From positions 1 to 24,168 of the forward strand of contig CAUJFU010000223.1 in the NCBI GenBank assembly GCA_963169055.1: a stretch of DNA of 24,168 nt. Reading direction: 5' to 3'. The notes below the pieces were generated by a model. That model ran no database searches and was not told the DNA's origin. It was given only the letters and a program-made list of their open reading frames with translations. This DNA is from Myxococcota bacterium (lineage in GTDB: Bacteria; Myxococcota_C; UBA6777). The position numbers and the translations under genes were made by a program. Shown piece after piece: positions 6,938 through 15,105 of the stretch. Numbering within the stretch: position 1 is the first letter of the stretch; each line of letters begins with the position of its first letter.

Positions 6938-7798
6938 CTTTTGCTCAAGCCACGCAGCGATCTTGTGGGCGGCTTCGCGGGCTTGATCGAAGGAAAACAC
7001 CACACCGCGAGGGCTTCCCCCGATGGACTCTCGCCCTCCCCATCCATAGCCTAGATGAGCAAAAACCCGCATCAGTCCGCCTTCTCCACACAAGGCTTCG
7101 GCCACTTCGACACTGCGACATCCGACTGTAATCGAGGCTCCTCGTTGGCTATAAGACACGACCAACGGCGCTCTTCGATACCAACGATCAAATCCCCACA
7201 CGCGGCTTTCCACCAACAACACGGCCTCTCCGATCGGTTCAAGCGAAGAGGTCTCGGCCATCTCGATCCGCCGTTCTTCTCGCCGTCGCACCATCGTGCG
7301 TTGTTTTGGCTGCAAACCACCCAACAACAAACGACGCATCTCATCGATCGCACGGAAAAAAGAGGCTTGATCGCGTCGTAGGTGCTCTAGCTGTTGGAAG
7401 AACAGCAATTCTTCGCCAAACGGCAAAGACAACAGATCCAGCGGGACAGGATCGACATCGTGCAAGTTGACCAGTTCGTAAAAGGTGTTTGGGATCTGCG
7501 AAGCAGGCACCAGTCCTGCCAAGGCGATAATCGCCAACACTGCGTCTGCATCGGGGGTTCCCGTCACAACAAATCTGGGGTCTTGCTTTCTTGCGCTGTA
7601 GTGATCGCGGCAAGCGCGCAGTGCCACGCCTTCTCGCCATGATTCGCTGCCGTGATGATCCATCGCAAAGGCCCCAAGCACCGAACCATCGCCCCCATAA
7701 GCACACTCGATCGGCTCGTAACCCAAGCCGCACAACCGCGTGGCTTCCGCAAATCGATCGGTGTACAGCAATTCAATCAACGCATCGGTATTTTGCAT
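6935..7798 (-). CDS. Uncharacterised protein with DHH-phosphoesterase-like motifs
   Basis: 287 aa, probably cytoplasmic, with no signal or membrane helix. It is not a family I recognise with certainty. AMDHHGSES lies at residues 45-53 and VTGTPDADAVLAI at 78-90. These resemble DHH motif III and motif I (hxDxD) of RecJ/NrnA-type phosphoesterases, but in reversed order. GGRESIGGSPRG at residues 254-265 resembles the Gly-rich DHHA1 substrate-binding loop. If real, the enzyme would be a metal-dependent phosphoesterase of permuted layout; alternatively the motifs are coincidental. The ATG at 7798 has only a weak Shine-Dalgarno (CAGG very close to the start). It begins 31 nt after the kinase-SUMF1 stop, so it is most likely the last gene of that operon. 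Confidence 0.65.
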   Translation of the reverse strand: MQNTDALIELLYTDRFAEATRLCGLGYEPIECAYGGDGSVLGAFAMDHHGSESWREGVALRACRDHYSARKQDPRFVVTGTPDADAVLAIIALAGLVPASQIPNTFYELVNLHDVDPVPLDLLSLPFGEELLFFQQLEHLRRDQASFFRAIDEMRRLLLGGLQPKQRTMVRRREERRIEMAETSSLEPIGEAVLLVESRVWGFDRWYRRAPLVVSYSQRGASITVGCRSVEVAEALCGEGGLMRVFAHLGYGWGGRESIGGSPRGVVFSFDQAREAAHKIAAWLEQK

Positions 7799-7829
7799 CG
7801 CGCCTGTCTTTGTTTTGTGAAGAAGAAAT

Positions 7830-9995
7830 TCAGGGAGGAGTCGAGAGATCGGGGATATCCATTGCGCAACGGAACCCCAGCGAAGATCCCGGCAGATCGG
7901 GCGGTCGAAAGCCTCGTGTAATCACATGGATCGTCCCGGGTCGATCGCTGTGAGAGCCTCCACGCACGATACGATACTGTCCGTGTGCTGGGCCTCTTGG
8001 ATTTTTGGGTGGAAGATGTCGGTAAGCATCTGCGGTGTACCAATCGGCCACCCATTCCCAGACGTTTCCGAGCAAATCAAACACACCGTACGGGCTTTGC
8101 CCTTGGGGGAATTGGTTGACAGGAGAGGTCGAAGGGCGGCCAAAGTTGGCACGGCCTTCTTGCCAATGATCTCCCCAAGGGAAGAGGCGTTGATCGGTGT
8201 GTCGGCAGGCTTTTTCCCACTCGGCTTCGGTAGGTAGGCGTTTTCCAGCCCATTGACAATAGACCAAAGCGTCTTCGTAGCGGATGTTGGTGATCGGATG
8301 GGTTGATTGTTCGAGGGGATAGAACAATCCGTTGTGTTTGCGAGGATCCCACCAGTGCGTCGGCGGTGGGTAACCTGTTTCGCTGACAAAGCGCTGATAC
8401 AGTTCGTTGGTCACGGGATAGCGGTCGACGTAGTAGTCGTTGAGATAAAGCTCTCGAAGCGGCCTTGCATCGGGATCGAGCTTGTTGTGTCCCATCCAGA
8501 AAGAGCCTGCGCGGATCAAGATCATCTCGGCTCCGTCACGCGTAAGGATACGAGCGGGAGCGGCTGCATGGGTCGGGCGCACAGGCGGCGAAGACAAAAA
8601 CAACGGAGCTTTGGGCAAAACAGCCGAAGAAGCGGCGTAGGCTTGGGGGGGGGGGTTGTTTTTTGCGGAACGTGCGGCGTGTTCGGCGGTGGGATAGGGG
8701 TGGTTTGGTGTGGCGGTGGCGGCGCGTGGGTGGGAGTTTTTCTGGGCTGCTGGATAAGACCCTGACCCGGGCGAAACCGCAGGATGAGCAGGATGTCCCG
8801 CCATCACGGGCTGTCCGGTGAGTGCGTTAGCAGAGCCACTTGCTGCTTGAAACGGCGGATTTTCGGGGCGCTTACGAGATTCTGCTACAGGGATTGGGGC
8901 AGGTGGTTTGACTTGGGGGGTATGCTGTGCAACCGCCCCCGCAGGGATCGGGCGGGCTTGTGCTGTGGGGATCACAACGGCTGGCACTTCTTGTATGGTG
9001 GGGCGTTCTTCATTATCCCAAGGAAGGCCGTCTTGGTATCCCATATTCTCCGCGATCAATCCGAGGGCGTCGCGAAACGCTTCTGCGGTTTGAAAGCGCT
9101 CTTCGGGGCGCTTGGCCATCGCTTTTTGGATGATATTGACGAGTTCGGGCGGGATATCGGGCCGATAGATGCGGGGATCAGGGGGGGGGGTTTCGACATG
9201 TCCCTTGCGAACGGCATAATCATCGCCCTCAAAGGGAAGCCTGCCTGTGAGGACTTCAAACAGACTGACGCCCGCAGCGTACAGATCCGCACGAGGCTCG
9301 GCTTCGGCTCCTTGGACTTGTTCGGGGGCCATGTAAAACACCGTCCCAACGGGCACTCCCGCCTTTGTTAAGCGGTTGCCTCCAGATATCCGAGCGATTC
9401 CAAAGTCCGTCAATTTGACGCGGCCATCTTGCATCACAAGGATATTGGCGGGTTTGATATCGCGATGAACCACACCGTGACGATGGGCATAAGCCAAGCC
9501 ATCGAGCGTTTGATAAAAGACCGAGACCGTAAACGAGAGATCCAACCCACGGGTTCCGCGAAACATGCTGTCGAGATCTTGGCCGTCGATGAACTGCATG
9601 ACCAAGAAGAATTGGCCGTTTTCTTCGAGGAATGTGTAGAGCGGGATCAAATTGGGATGATCGAAAGAGGCGAGTGTTCGAGCTTCTTGGATGAATCGCT
9701 GTCGTAATCCCGGATCTTCGGCGAGATGTGGGGAGAGTGTTTTGATAGCAACGACTTGACCAGTCAGATCATGAACGGCTTTGACGACATGACCCATTCC
9801 CCCTTGACCGATCACGCGCTCGACAACGTAGTGACGTCCTATGCGCTTGGCTGAATCGAAAGTTCCGCTCGGTGTCTGCGACGCTGGACGTGCAACGGCG
9901 TATGCAGCGGGTTGTGTACCCCCCGGCACGTGGGGAGGAGCCACCCGAAGTGCTTGCTCGTCCTGTGACCAATCGCGATCGCGTCGATGACTCAT
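7830..9995 (-). CDS. Ser/Thr protein kinase fused to SUMF1/FGE-like domain
   Basis: 721 aa. The Hanks-type kinase domain (about 56-315) looks complete: GQGGMG loop at 63-68, Lys85, HRDIKPAN starting at 177, DFG at 197-199 and MAPEQ at 222-226. A Pro/Ala-rich linker of about 150 residues follows. Then comes a formylglycine-generating-enzyme-sulfatase (SUMF1) fold at about 487-715, with MILIRAGSFWMG, RLPTEAEWEKA, LLGNVWEWVADW and RIVRGGS. The paired cysteines used by true FGE after RGGS are absent, so formylglycine synthesis is unlikely; a binding or sensing role is inferred. No transmembrane segment is seen. Two long poly-C runs (coding strand) lie inside. AGGA precedes the ATG by 9 nt, and the TlpA-like gene ends 21 nt upstream. 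Confidence 0.93.
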   Translation of the reverse strand: MSHRRDRDWSQDEQALRVAPPHVPGGTQPAAYAVARPASQTPSGTFDSAKRIGRHYVVERVIGQGGMGHVVKAVHDLTGQVVAIKTLSPHLAEDPGLRQRFIQEARTLASFDHPNLIPLYTFLEENGQFFLVMQFIDGQDLDSMFRGTRGLDLSFTVSVFYQTLDGLAYAHRHGVVHRDIKPANILVMQDGRVKLTDFGIARISGGNRLTKAGVPVGTVFYMAPEQVQGAEAEPRADLYAAGVSLFEVLTGRLPFEGDDYAVRKGHVETPPPDPRIYRPDIPPELVNIIQKAMAKRPEERFQTAEAFRDALGLIAENMGYQDGLPWDNEERPTIQEVPAVVIPTAQARPIPAGAVAQHTPQVKPPAPIPVAESRKRPENPPFQAASGSANALTGQPVMAGHPAHPAVSPGSGSYPAAQKNSHPRAATATPNHPYPTAEHAARSAKNNPPPQAYAASSAVLPKAPLFLSSPPVRPTHAAAPARILTRDGAEMILIRAGSFWMGHNKLDPDARPLRELYLNDYYVDRYPVTNELYQRFVSETGYPPPTHWWDPRKHNGLFYPLEQSTHPITNIRYEDALVYCQWAGKRLPTEAEWEKACRHTDQRLFPWGDHWQEGRANFGRPSTSPVNQFPQGQSPYGVFDLLGNVWEWVADWYTADAYRHLPPKNPRGPAHGQYRIVRGGSHSDRPGTIHVITRGFRPPDLPGSSLGFRCAMDIPDLSTPP
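8645..8655 (-). repeat. 11-nt homopolymer in the kinase linker
   Basis: Eleven G on the plus strand (C on the coding strand) encode the Pro-Pro-Pro of NNPPPQ at residues 446-451. A gain or loss of one base would shift the frame and remove the SUMF1-like domain. Confidence 0.85.
9181..9190 (-). repeat. 10-nt homopolymer in the kinase domain
   Basis: Ten G on the plus strand encode the Pro run of HVETPPPDPR at about residues 270-272, inside the C-lobe of the kinase. Slippage would truncate the kinase domain. Confidence 0.85.
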
Positions 9996-10016
9996 CGCCC
10001 GTCTTCCTTTAAGCCA

Positions 10017-10586
10017 CTACTGCACACGCCCCACAATTTGACGCAATTGCGCCAAGATCTGGGGAGAGTCCCATTCGAGCGCGCCTACCCACTTGGCACG
10101 CAAACGCCCGTTGGGATCGATCAAATACGTCTCAGGGAATTTTTGTGTACCATAACGCAGAGCCATCACGCCCCCTGCGTCGCGGACGATCCGCATCGAA
10201 AGGCTCGTTCCCCGAAAAAACGGATGTTTTCGCAAAAAGTCGTGGATCAACGACCACTCTTGATCGACAGAGACCGCCAACAACACGATCGGCAGCTTTT
10301 CTTGGGGGAATGAACGCGCCAAACGCTCTAGCGCAGGCATCTCGCGACGGCATGGTTCACACCACGTCGCCCAAAAGTTCACCATCCGCCAACGTCCACG
10401 ATACGGAGCAAACGAAAAGGCCCGTCCTCCTTCGCTTTCGAGCCGCATAGTCGGGGCTTTCCGTGCGATCTTTGCCGGCCCCTGTTCGCGTTGCGCTTCT
10501 GCTTGTGAAGCCATCCGTTGCATCCATACCCCACCCATCAAGCACGCACACAAAACATACACCACGCAAAACTGCGCCGAAGGCAT
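10017..10586 (-). CDS. Membrane-anchored TlpA/ResA-like thioredoxin
   Basis: 189 aa. The chosen ATG at 10586 has a strong AAGGAG 6 nt upstream; the longer open frame to 10685 has no such site. An N-terminal hydrophobic segment (residues about 4-21) anchors the protein, and the thioredoxin domain then lies outside the cytoplasm. The active site is NFWATWCEPCRREMP with Cys76 and Cys79. The cis-Pro region KFPETYLIDPNG and the VSVDQEW segment are typical of TlpA/ResA/DsbE proteins, which reduce disulfides in the periplasm, often for cytochrome c maturation. It follows the rhomboid-like gene by 208 nt and precedes the kinase-SUMF1 gene by 21 nt. A periplasmic reductase beside a kinase and a membrane pseudoprotease is an unusual set; its substrate is unknown. 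Confidence 0.9.
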   Translation of the reverse strand: MPSAQFCVVYVLCACLMGGVWMQRMASQAEAQREQGPAKIARKAPTMRLESEGGRAFSFAPYRGRWRMVNFWATWCEPCRREMPALERLARSFPQEKLPIVLLAVSVDQEWSLIHDFLRKHPFFRGTSLSMRIVRDAGGVMALRYGTQKFPETYLIDPNGRLRAKWVGALEWDSPQILAQLRQIVGRVQ

Positions 10587-10794
10587 CCAACGCTCCTTCA
10601 AGGTTGACTCAAACCACAAACATCCGACCGCTACCATGGAGGGGCCGATGGGTTCTATCTTGTACGTCCGAACAGCCAAAAACACGCCGCTGTTTGTACG
10701 CTCCGTTCACTTTGCAAGCTTCTCAATCAACCACGAATCCCACACGGCGTCAATACGACGAACGCGCCCCCCCTACAACTTGTTCTCTGTGTTC

Positions 10795-13700
10795 TCACTT
10801 TTTCTCATCTTTGTCGTCTTGTGGACGCAAACGTGCAAAGAGGCTCTCCCCTTCTTTTCGAGGAAGCGGCTTCTGAAAAGACAGCGACAACAGCGAAGGT
10901 TGAGGAGAATCCGAAGCCCCTCCAAGCAACGGGCCACCCAAGGGCGGCCTTTCACCAAGTACCGAACTCCCACCCAACAGAGGCTGTTCGTGCGCAAACG
11001 AGCCGCCAAACAGAGCAGGTGAAGCAGCAAAAGGCAAGACTTCTCCTTGCAAGACTTCTCCTTGCAAGACTTCTCCGCCCACATCGCCGACCTCGAACGC
11101 TCCGCCGTCCAAAACAGAAAACAACACATCCGAAGAAGCGGATTCGTTCGCAAGGCGGTGGGCTTCTTCGATCTCGGGGGTCAGATCGCCAAACAAATCA
11201 ACGGCCACATCTCCGTGCGACAAGACCTCGCCTTGCATCGGTGGATACGAGACAAAAGAAGATTCCTCAAAAGTCAACGGTGCAAGCGATGTCGCCGCAG
11301 GGATGGCATCTTGAGAAAAAAGATCGGTTGAAAAGAAATGGGATGCTTCTGGAGCGGCTTGCGGCGTGGGCTGTACAGGAGCGACGGATTCAGAAGCAGG
11401 CAAAGCGTCATCGCTCCAAGAGTCCCATCCATCGGATTTTTTGGGTGAGGTTGTGGGGCTTTTTGCAGCAGGTGTGGATGTAGACACGGCAGGAGCGGAT
11501 GTAGACACGGCAGGAGCGGGGGATGAGGCAACAGGAGCGGGGGATGAGGCAACAGGAACGGATCGAGGAGGTACGGGTGAAGGAGAAGAAGCGAGCGGCG
11601 ACACAGAAGGTTTGGGGGCAAGGGAAAAGCCGCCCATTGAGGGGTTTCGTTTGGGATCTGCGGCGGCACCACCAAAAAAGACTTTGTTTTGGGAGGGCTT
11701 TGCCTCATCGGAAAGCCACGCTTCATCAACTTGTTTAAGGGTATCGACTTTTTCTTTGAGGGCTTCGGCAGCTTGTTCGAGTTTTGCGTCATCTTCTTTG
11801 ACAAAGCCAGACTTTCCAGCATATTCCGAAGCGCGAGCAAGCAAGAGGCTAGGGATCTCTTCCCACGAAGCGCCCGATGCGGGGGCTTCGTTGAGTTCTT
11901 TGTAGGGGTCATCAAAGCCCCGACCGAACAAGGCTTCTTCGCCATCGAGTCCGGGGGGAGGCTGAACATAGTCAGGCGGAAGATCAGAAGCTGCTGAACG
12001 TGGGACTGCCCCGGGTGGTCCTTGGGGGATCGCCCCGGGTGGTCCTTGGGGAATGGGCGTCGTGCTGGGGGGGGCTTTGGCGGTCGAGGATGATGTTTTG
12101 GCCGTTGCGACCGGCACTTTGGCAGCCGAACGAGGAAGTCCTTGCATCCGCAGCGTATTGAACCCTGCGGAAGTGCCTGATATGGCGTTGAGTCCTGCGG
12201 AAGTGCCTGATATGGCGTTGAGTCCTGCGGAAGTGCCCGATACAGTATTGGGTCCTGTGCCGGTACTTCCAAAAGCGGGTGTTGCGGGTTCTAGTTCGGA
12301 CGAAGGTAAGACGGGCGGCCCCATCTGTTCGGCGTCGACGGCGGCTTGTGCTTTTTGCATGCCTTTTACCACAGCTTCTTCAAAGTCCGAGAAGGAAGGC
12401 AAGAAGTTTTTGGCTTGATAAAACACACGCATCGCGGCTTCGGGATCTTCGCCGTGTTCGAGCAGAGACTCAGCACGGATGATCAGCGCTTTCATAAACA
12501 GCGGGGAGTCTTGGCCTTTTTCCGAAGCAGCATCGGCCTCTTCGGCAGCTTCAAGCAGCCACCCTGCGCGCTTGAGTTCGCCCGCAAGCGCCACATGTTC
12601 GCGTTGCGAAAGCTGTTTGATATCGTGGGCTACGCGCATACGCAGATACAGATCCTTCATTTGCGCGTACTTTTGCTCAAACAACGCCAAGCGCGCAGCT
12701 TGTAAGTATTCTTCGACCGTTGCGGGTTCGCCGGACTTTTCGCGAGTGCTAATAAAGAAGGTGAGCAATTCGAGCGTGGGTTGGCCCATCTGCATCAGTT
12801 CTTTGTAGATCTGCGCAGCTTCTTTCCAACGGCTGCTGCGCTCCAAGGCTTCGGCGTGTTTGAGTTGTTTTTGACGGTGCTGTTCTTGGATCTGTTTGAT
12901 CTGCCCTTCGGTACGCCATGTCTGTTGAGCGATCTCTGTTTCGGTCGGAGCCATCGGCTCGCCCAACACCACTTCTAACCAGCGATGTTGTTGCAAGAAA
13001 TAAGTCGCTCCTGCAAACAAGCCGAAGCTCAGGACATGGATCAGAAAAACGATGGGAGATGCGCGCTGCAACAACAGCGTATCGAGCAGTTGCAACACAA
13101 ACCATACCACGATCAGATAATATCCTTGGAATGCAAACACCCGATGTTCGGTCTGTTTTGGCAACCAAAGAGCCCATCGAACCGTCTCTCCGCCATAAAC
13201 GATCATCCACAGCGCAAACACTCCCGCAAACGCGCCATGCGCCCCCAAGATCAAGCCTTTGCTGCTCGACAGCACCACCCACAACACGCCGTTGCACAGC
13301 AGCGCAGAAGCGAGCCACCATACCCCCCAGATCGGATAACGCCACTGATCCTCCAGCATCTTTCCGATCGGCCACAACAACAACAGCAACCAAAGCAACG
13401 AGAACACATTCGGCTGGATCCAAGGTGCCGTCAGGATCGTTTCTGCCCCATTGACAGCAGGTCGCAATCCCCATCCCGTCAAAGGATGAGCCTGTTCAGC
13501 GTCCAAGATCCGCTGGACATGTGCGACGAGCTGATCTTGTTCTTGTTGGTATTTGCTGGGGGACGCTTGGTACAATCGGGCCATCGACACATACACCCGC
13601 GCATTGGGGGAGCGCGAAAGAAACCGTCGGCGCAAGGCATAGGTGAGGCAGGACTGCCCTTTGGGACGGGCGGCCATATCTTGCCGCCACTCGTCCGTTC

Positions 13701-14037
13701 CCTCTTCACCGCTACCTGAGAGCGCTTGGGCTTTCTTTTGGACGAGCGCGTCGGTCAAATAAGCCTGCACCGCGAGTTCAGCGCGTTGCGCGTGCGCCAA
13801 CACACGCGGCGAAAAAAGATCCCGATGTTTGGACGGGATGCGCGTATAATCATGTGTTAAATAATAGCAAGACAGCGCTTCTCGCGCTTGTTCGACGCGT
13901 TGATCTGCCGCAGACAGGCCGATGCGCGTCCACACAAACACCAAAAACAACGTTGCCATCAAGCCGATGGTGAACCAAGGCATGCGCCCGAACTCTGGTT
14001 TTCCCTGCGATGCGCGTTCCGTGAGTGGCCAGAACAT
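10795..14037 (-). CDS. Rhomboid-like pseudoprotease with TPR-like and disordered cytoplasmic regions
   Basis: 1080 aa. The ATG at 14037 is preceded by AGAGGGA and by a promoter near 14086-14114; the in-frame ATG at 14151 lies upstream of that promoter. TM1 is at residues about 20-38. A roughly 170-residue extracytoplasmic loop follows, then a cluster of hydrophobic helices (about 208-224, 235-258, 262-280, 297-322 and 328-347) arranged like a rhomboid core. The catalytic GxSG reads GAHG (265-268), so the nucleophilic Ser is His267. The usual HxxxN in the second core helix is also missing, while a His in the last helix (334) remains. After the membrane part come a coiled coil, TPR-like helices such as RWKEAAQIYKELM, and a long Pro/Ser/Ala-rich tail with several in-frame tandem repeats. 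Probably a non-proteolytic scaffold. First gene of the operon. Confidence 0.85.
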   Translation of the reverse strand: MFWPLTERASQGKPEFGRMPWFTIGLMATLFLVFVWTRIGLSAADQRVEQAREALSCYYLTHDYTRIPSKHRDLFSPRVLAHAQRAELAVQAYLTDALVQKKAQALSGSGEEGTDEWRQDMAARPKGQSCLTYALRRRFLSRSPNARVYVSMARLYQASPSKYQQEQDQLVAHVQRILDAEQAHPLTGWGLRPAVNGAETILTAPWIQPNVFSLLWLLLLLWPIGKMLEDQWRYPIWGVWWLASALLCNGVLWVVLSSSKGLILGAHGAFAGVFALWMIVYGGETVRWALWLPKQTEHRVFAFQGYYLIVVWFVLQLLDTLLLQRASPIVFLIHVLSFGLFAGATYFLQQHRWLEVVLGEPMAPTETEIAQQTWRTEGQIKQIQEQHRQKQLKHAEALERSSRWKEAAQIYKELMQMGQPTLELLTFFISTREKSGEPATVEEYLQAARLALFEQKYAQMKDLYLRMRVAHDIKQLSQREHVALAGELKRAGWLLEAAEEADAASEKGQDSPLFMKALIIRAESLLEHGEDPEAAMRVFYQAKNFLPSFSDFEEAVVKGMQKAQAAVDAEQMGPPVLPSSELEPATPAFGSTGTGPNTVSGTSAGLNAISGTSAGLNAISGTSAGFNTLRMQGLPRSAAKVPVATAKTSSSTAKAPPSTTPIPQGPPGAIPQGPPGAVPRSAASDLPPDYVQPPPGLDGEEALFGRGFDDPYKELNEAPASGASWEEIPSLLLARASEYAGKSGFVKEDDAKLEQAAEALKEKVDTLKQVDEAWLSDEAKPSQNKVFFGGAAADPKRNPSMGGFSLAPKPSVSPLASSPSPVPPRSVPVASSPAPVASSPAPAVSTSAPAVSTSTPAAKSPTTSPKKSDGWDSWSDDALPASESVAPVQPTPQAAPEASHFFSTDLFSQDAIPAATSLAPLTFEESSFVSYPPMQGEVLSHGDVAVDLFGDLTPEIEEAHRLANESASSDVLFSVLDGGAFEVGDVGGEVLQGEVLQGEVLPFAASPALFGGSFAHEQPLLGGSSVLGERPPLGGPLLGGASDSPQPSLLSLSFQKPLPRKEGESLFARLRPQDDKDEKK
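11034..11078 (-). repeat. 15-bp in-frame tandem repeat (x3)
   Basis: Three units of GCAAGACTTCTCCTT (the last ending CGC) at 11034, 11049 and 11064 encode the GEVLQ pentapeptide repeat in the C-terminal tail of the rhomboid-like protein. Confidence 0.9.
11476..11559 (-). repeat. 21-bp in-frame tandem repeat (x4)
   Basis: Four 21-bp units at 11476, 11497, 11518 and 11539, in two near-identical pairs, encode the heptads PVASSPA (twice) and PAVSTSA/T (twice) in the disordered tail. Confidence 0.88.
12151..12270 (-). repeat. 30-bp in-frame tandem repeat (x4)
   Basis: Four 30-bp units; the middle two (12181-12210 and 12211-12240) differ at one base and the outer two are diverged. They encode the decapeptide repeat GLNAISGTSA in the disordered region of the rhomboid-like protein. 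A two-copy 24-bp repeat encoding PQGPPGA lies just before, at 12008-12054. Confidence 0.88.
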
Positions 14038-14085
14038 TCTTTTTTCCCTCTGTCTCGCGTCGTGGAACATCCCAAACAGATGGGC

Positions 14086-14114
14086 ATTGTGGCGGAATGC
14101 GCTCGAAAAGGCAA
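14086..14114 (-). promoter_or_regulatory. Putative promoter of the rhomboid-like operon
   Basis: On the minus strand TTGCCT (14114-14109) and CACAAT (14091-14086) are separated by 17 nt. Each matches the sigma70 consensus at four of six positions. The predicted start near 14079 leaves a leader of about 40 nt to the ATG at 14037. The -35 hexamer overlaps an inverted repeat GCAAG-ACATC-CTTGC at 14111-14125, a possible operator. Confidence 0.45.
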
Positions 14115-14229
14115 GACATCCTTGCGCGGTGCTGTTTTGCGGCCTTGACATCTTGCCCCATCCCCATCAGTTTGGCGACGCCAAATCGCTTTCTTTGCGC
14201 GCACTTCGAACGATGGGAGATCCTGATCG

Positions 14230-15105
14230 ATGTTGAGCCTCATGCTTCACTTGCTTACCGTCGCCCCCACACGCCTGATCAGCCGACTGGTCGGGCACTT
14301 CGCTCGCACACGATGGCCGCGTTTTTTCATGCGCCCTTTTTTGCGCTGGTATGCCCGCCGCTATGGCGTCAACCTCGAAGAAGCTGAACACCCCCTCGAA
14401 CACTACACATGCTTCAATGATTTCTTTACCCGCCGCCTCAAGCCCGAGCTACGCCCTCTCGATCCCGCACCCAACACCTTGATCTCTCCTGTCGACGGGG
14501 CGATCGCCATGCACGGCCCTTTGGATGGAACACAAGCCATCCAAGCCAAAGGCATCTCCTACAGCCTTGAAGACTTTCTTGATGACCCTGACGCAGCACA
14601 ACGCTTTCGGGGCGGGTCATTTCTGACGATCTACCTCAGCCCGAAAGATTATCACCGCATCCACACGCCCTTGCAGGCGACCGTCCAAGCCTACCGCTAC
14701 ATCCCCGGACGCTTACTTCCTGTGAACCCACCAAGCGTTGCTTTTTTCCCCCGTCTCTTCGTGGAAAACGAGCGCCTCACCTCTTACCTTCACCACCCCC
14801 ACTTCGGACATATCGCCCTCGTCAAAGTCGGCGCAACCAACGTCGGTAGAATGCGCCTCTATTACCACGACTTTATCTCCAACCGATGGGCAAGTCCGCA
14901 CGCACACACGCACACCTTTGAACACCCGCCATCCATCGAGCGCGGCGCGGAATTGGCGGTCTTTGAACTCGGTTCTACCGTGGTTTTGCTGTTTGAATCC
15001 CACATCCGACTCCGCCCCCTTCAGCCCGGCGACGCCATCCGCCTTGGACAACCGATCGCTGACGCAACCAATATCCCCGAGCCTCCCAGTATCGCTCGCC
15101 CCTAA
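14230..15105 (+). CDS. psd: Phosphatidylserine decarboxylase
   Basis: 291 aa. Converts phosphatidylserine to phosphatidylethanolamine at the inner membrane. It is a self-cleaving pyruvoyl enzyme: the LGST motif at residues 247-250 marks cleavage before Ser249, which becomes the pyruvoyl group. Conserved segments match the E. coli-type enzyme along its whole length: HYTCFNDFFTRRLKPE.RP, SPVDG (Asp89), IQAKGISYSLEDFL, YLSPKDYHRIHTP (His141/145), LFVENER and VGATNVG. GGAG stands 10 nt before the ATG. The N-terminus MLSLMLHLLTVAPTRLISRL has the expected amphipathic membrane-binding character. Its stop codon overlaps that of the convergent kinase gene by 3 nt, with no room for a terminator between them. 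The divergent neighbour is the rhomboid-like operon. Confidence 0.96.
   Translation: MLSLMLHLLTVAPTRLISRLVGHFARTRWPRFFMRPFLRWYARRYGVNLEEAEHPLEHYTCFNDFFTRRLKPELRPLDPAPNTLISPVDGAIAMHGPLDGTQAIQAKGISYSLEDFLDDPDAAQRFRGGSFLTIYLSPKDYHRIHTPLQATVQAYRYIPGRLLPVNPPSVAFFPRLFVENERLTSYLHHPHFGHIALVKVGATNVGRMRLYYHDFISNRWASPHAHTHTFEHPPSIERGAELAVFELGSTVVLLFESHIRLRPLQPGDAIRLGQPIADATNIPEPPSIARP

Noticed and set aside
9970-9990. HIP1-like GCGATCGC octamer (also near 14500) as a cyanobacterial signature
   Set aside because: Only a couple of copies were noticed in 24 kb and gene content is not cyanobacterial; they fit the general GATC excess.
12749-13474. 241-aa minus-strand open frame in another frame of the rhomboid-like gene
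   Set aside because: The overlapping frame encodes clear membrane helices and the rhomboid motif; this one shows only Asp/Arg/Val-rich shadow sequence.
14145-14173. TTGACA at 14145-14150 as the psd promoter
   Set aside because: The -35 is perfect, but no acceptable -10 is found at 16-18 nt, so it was not listed as a feature.
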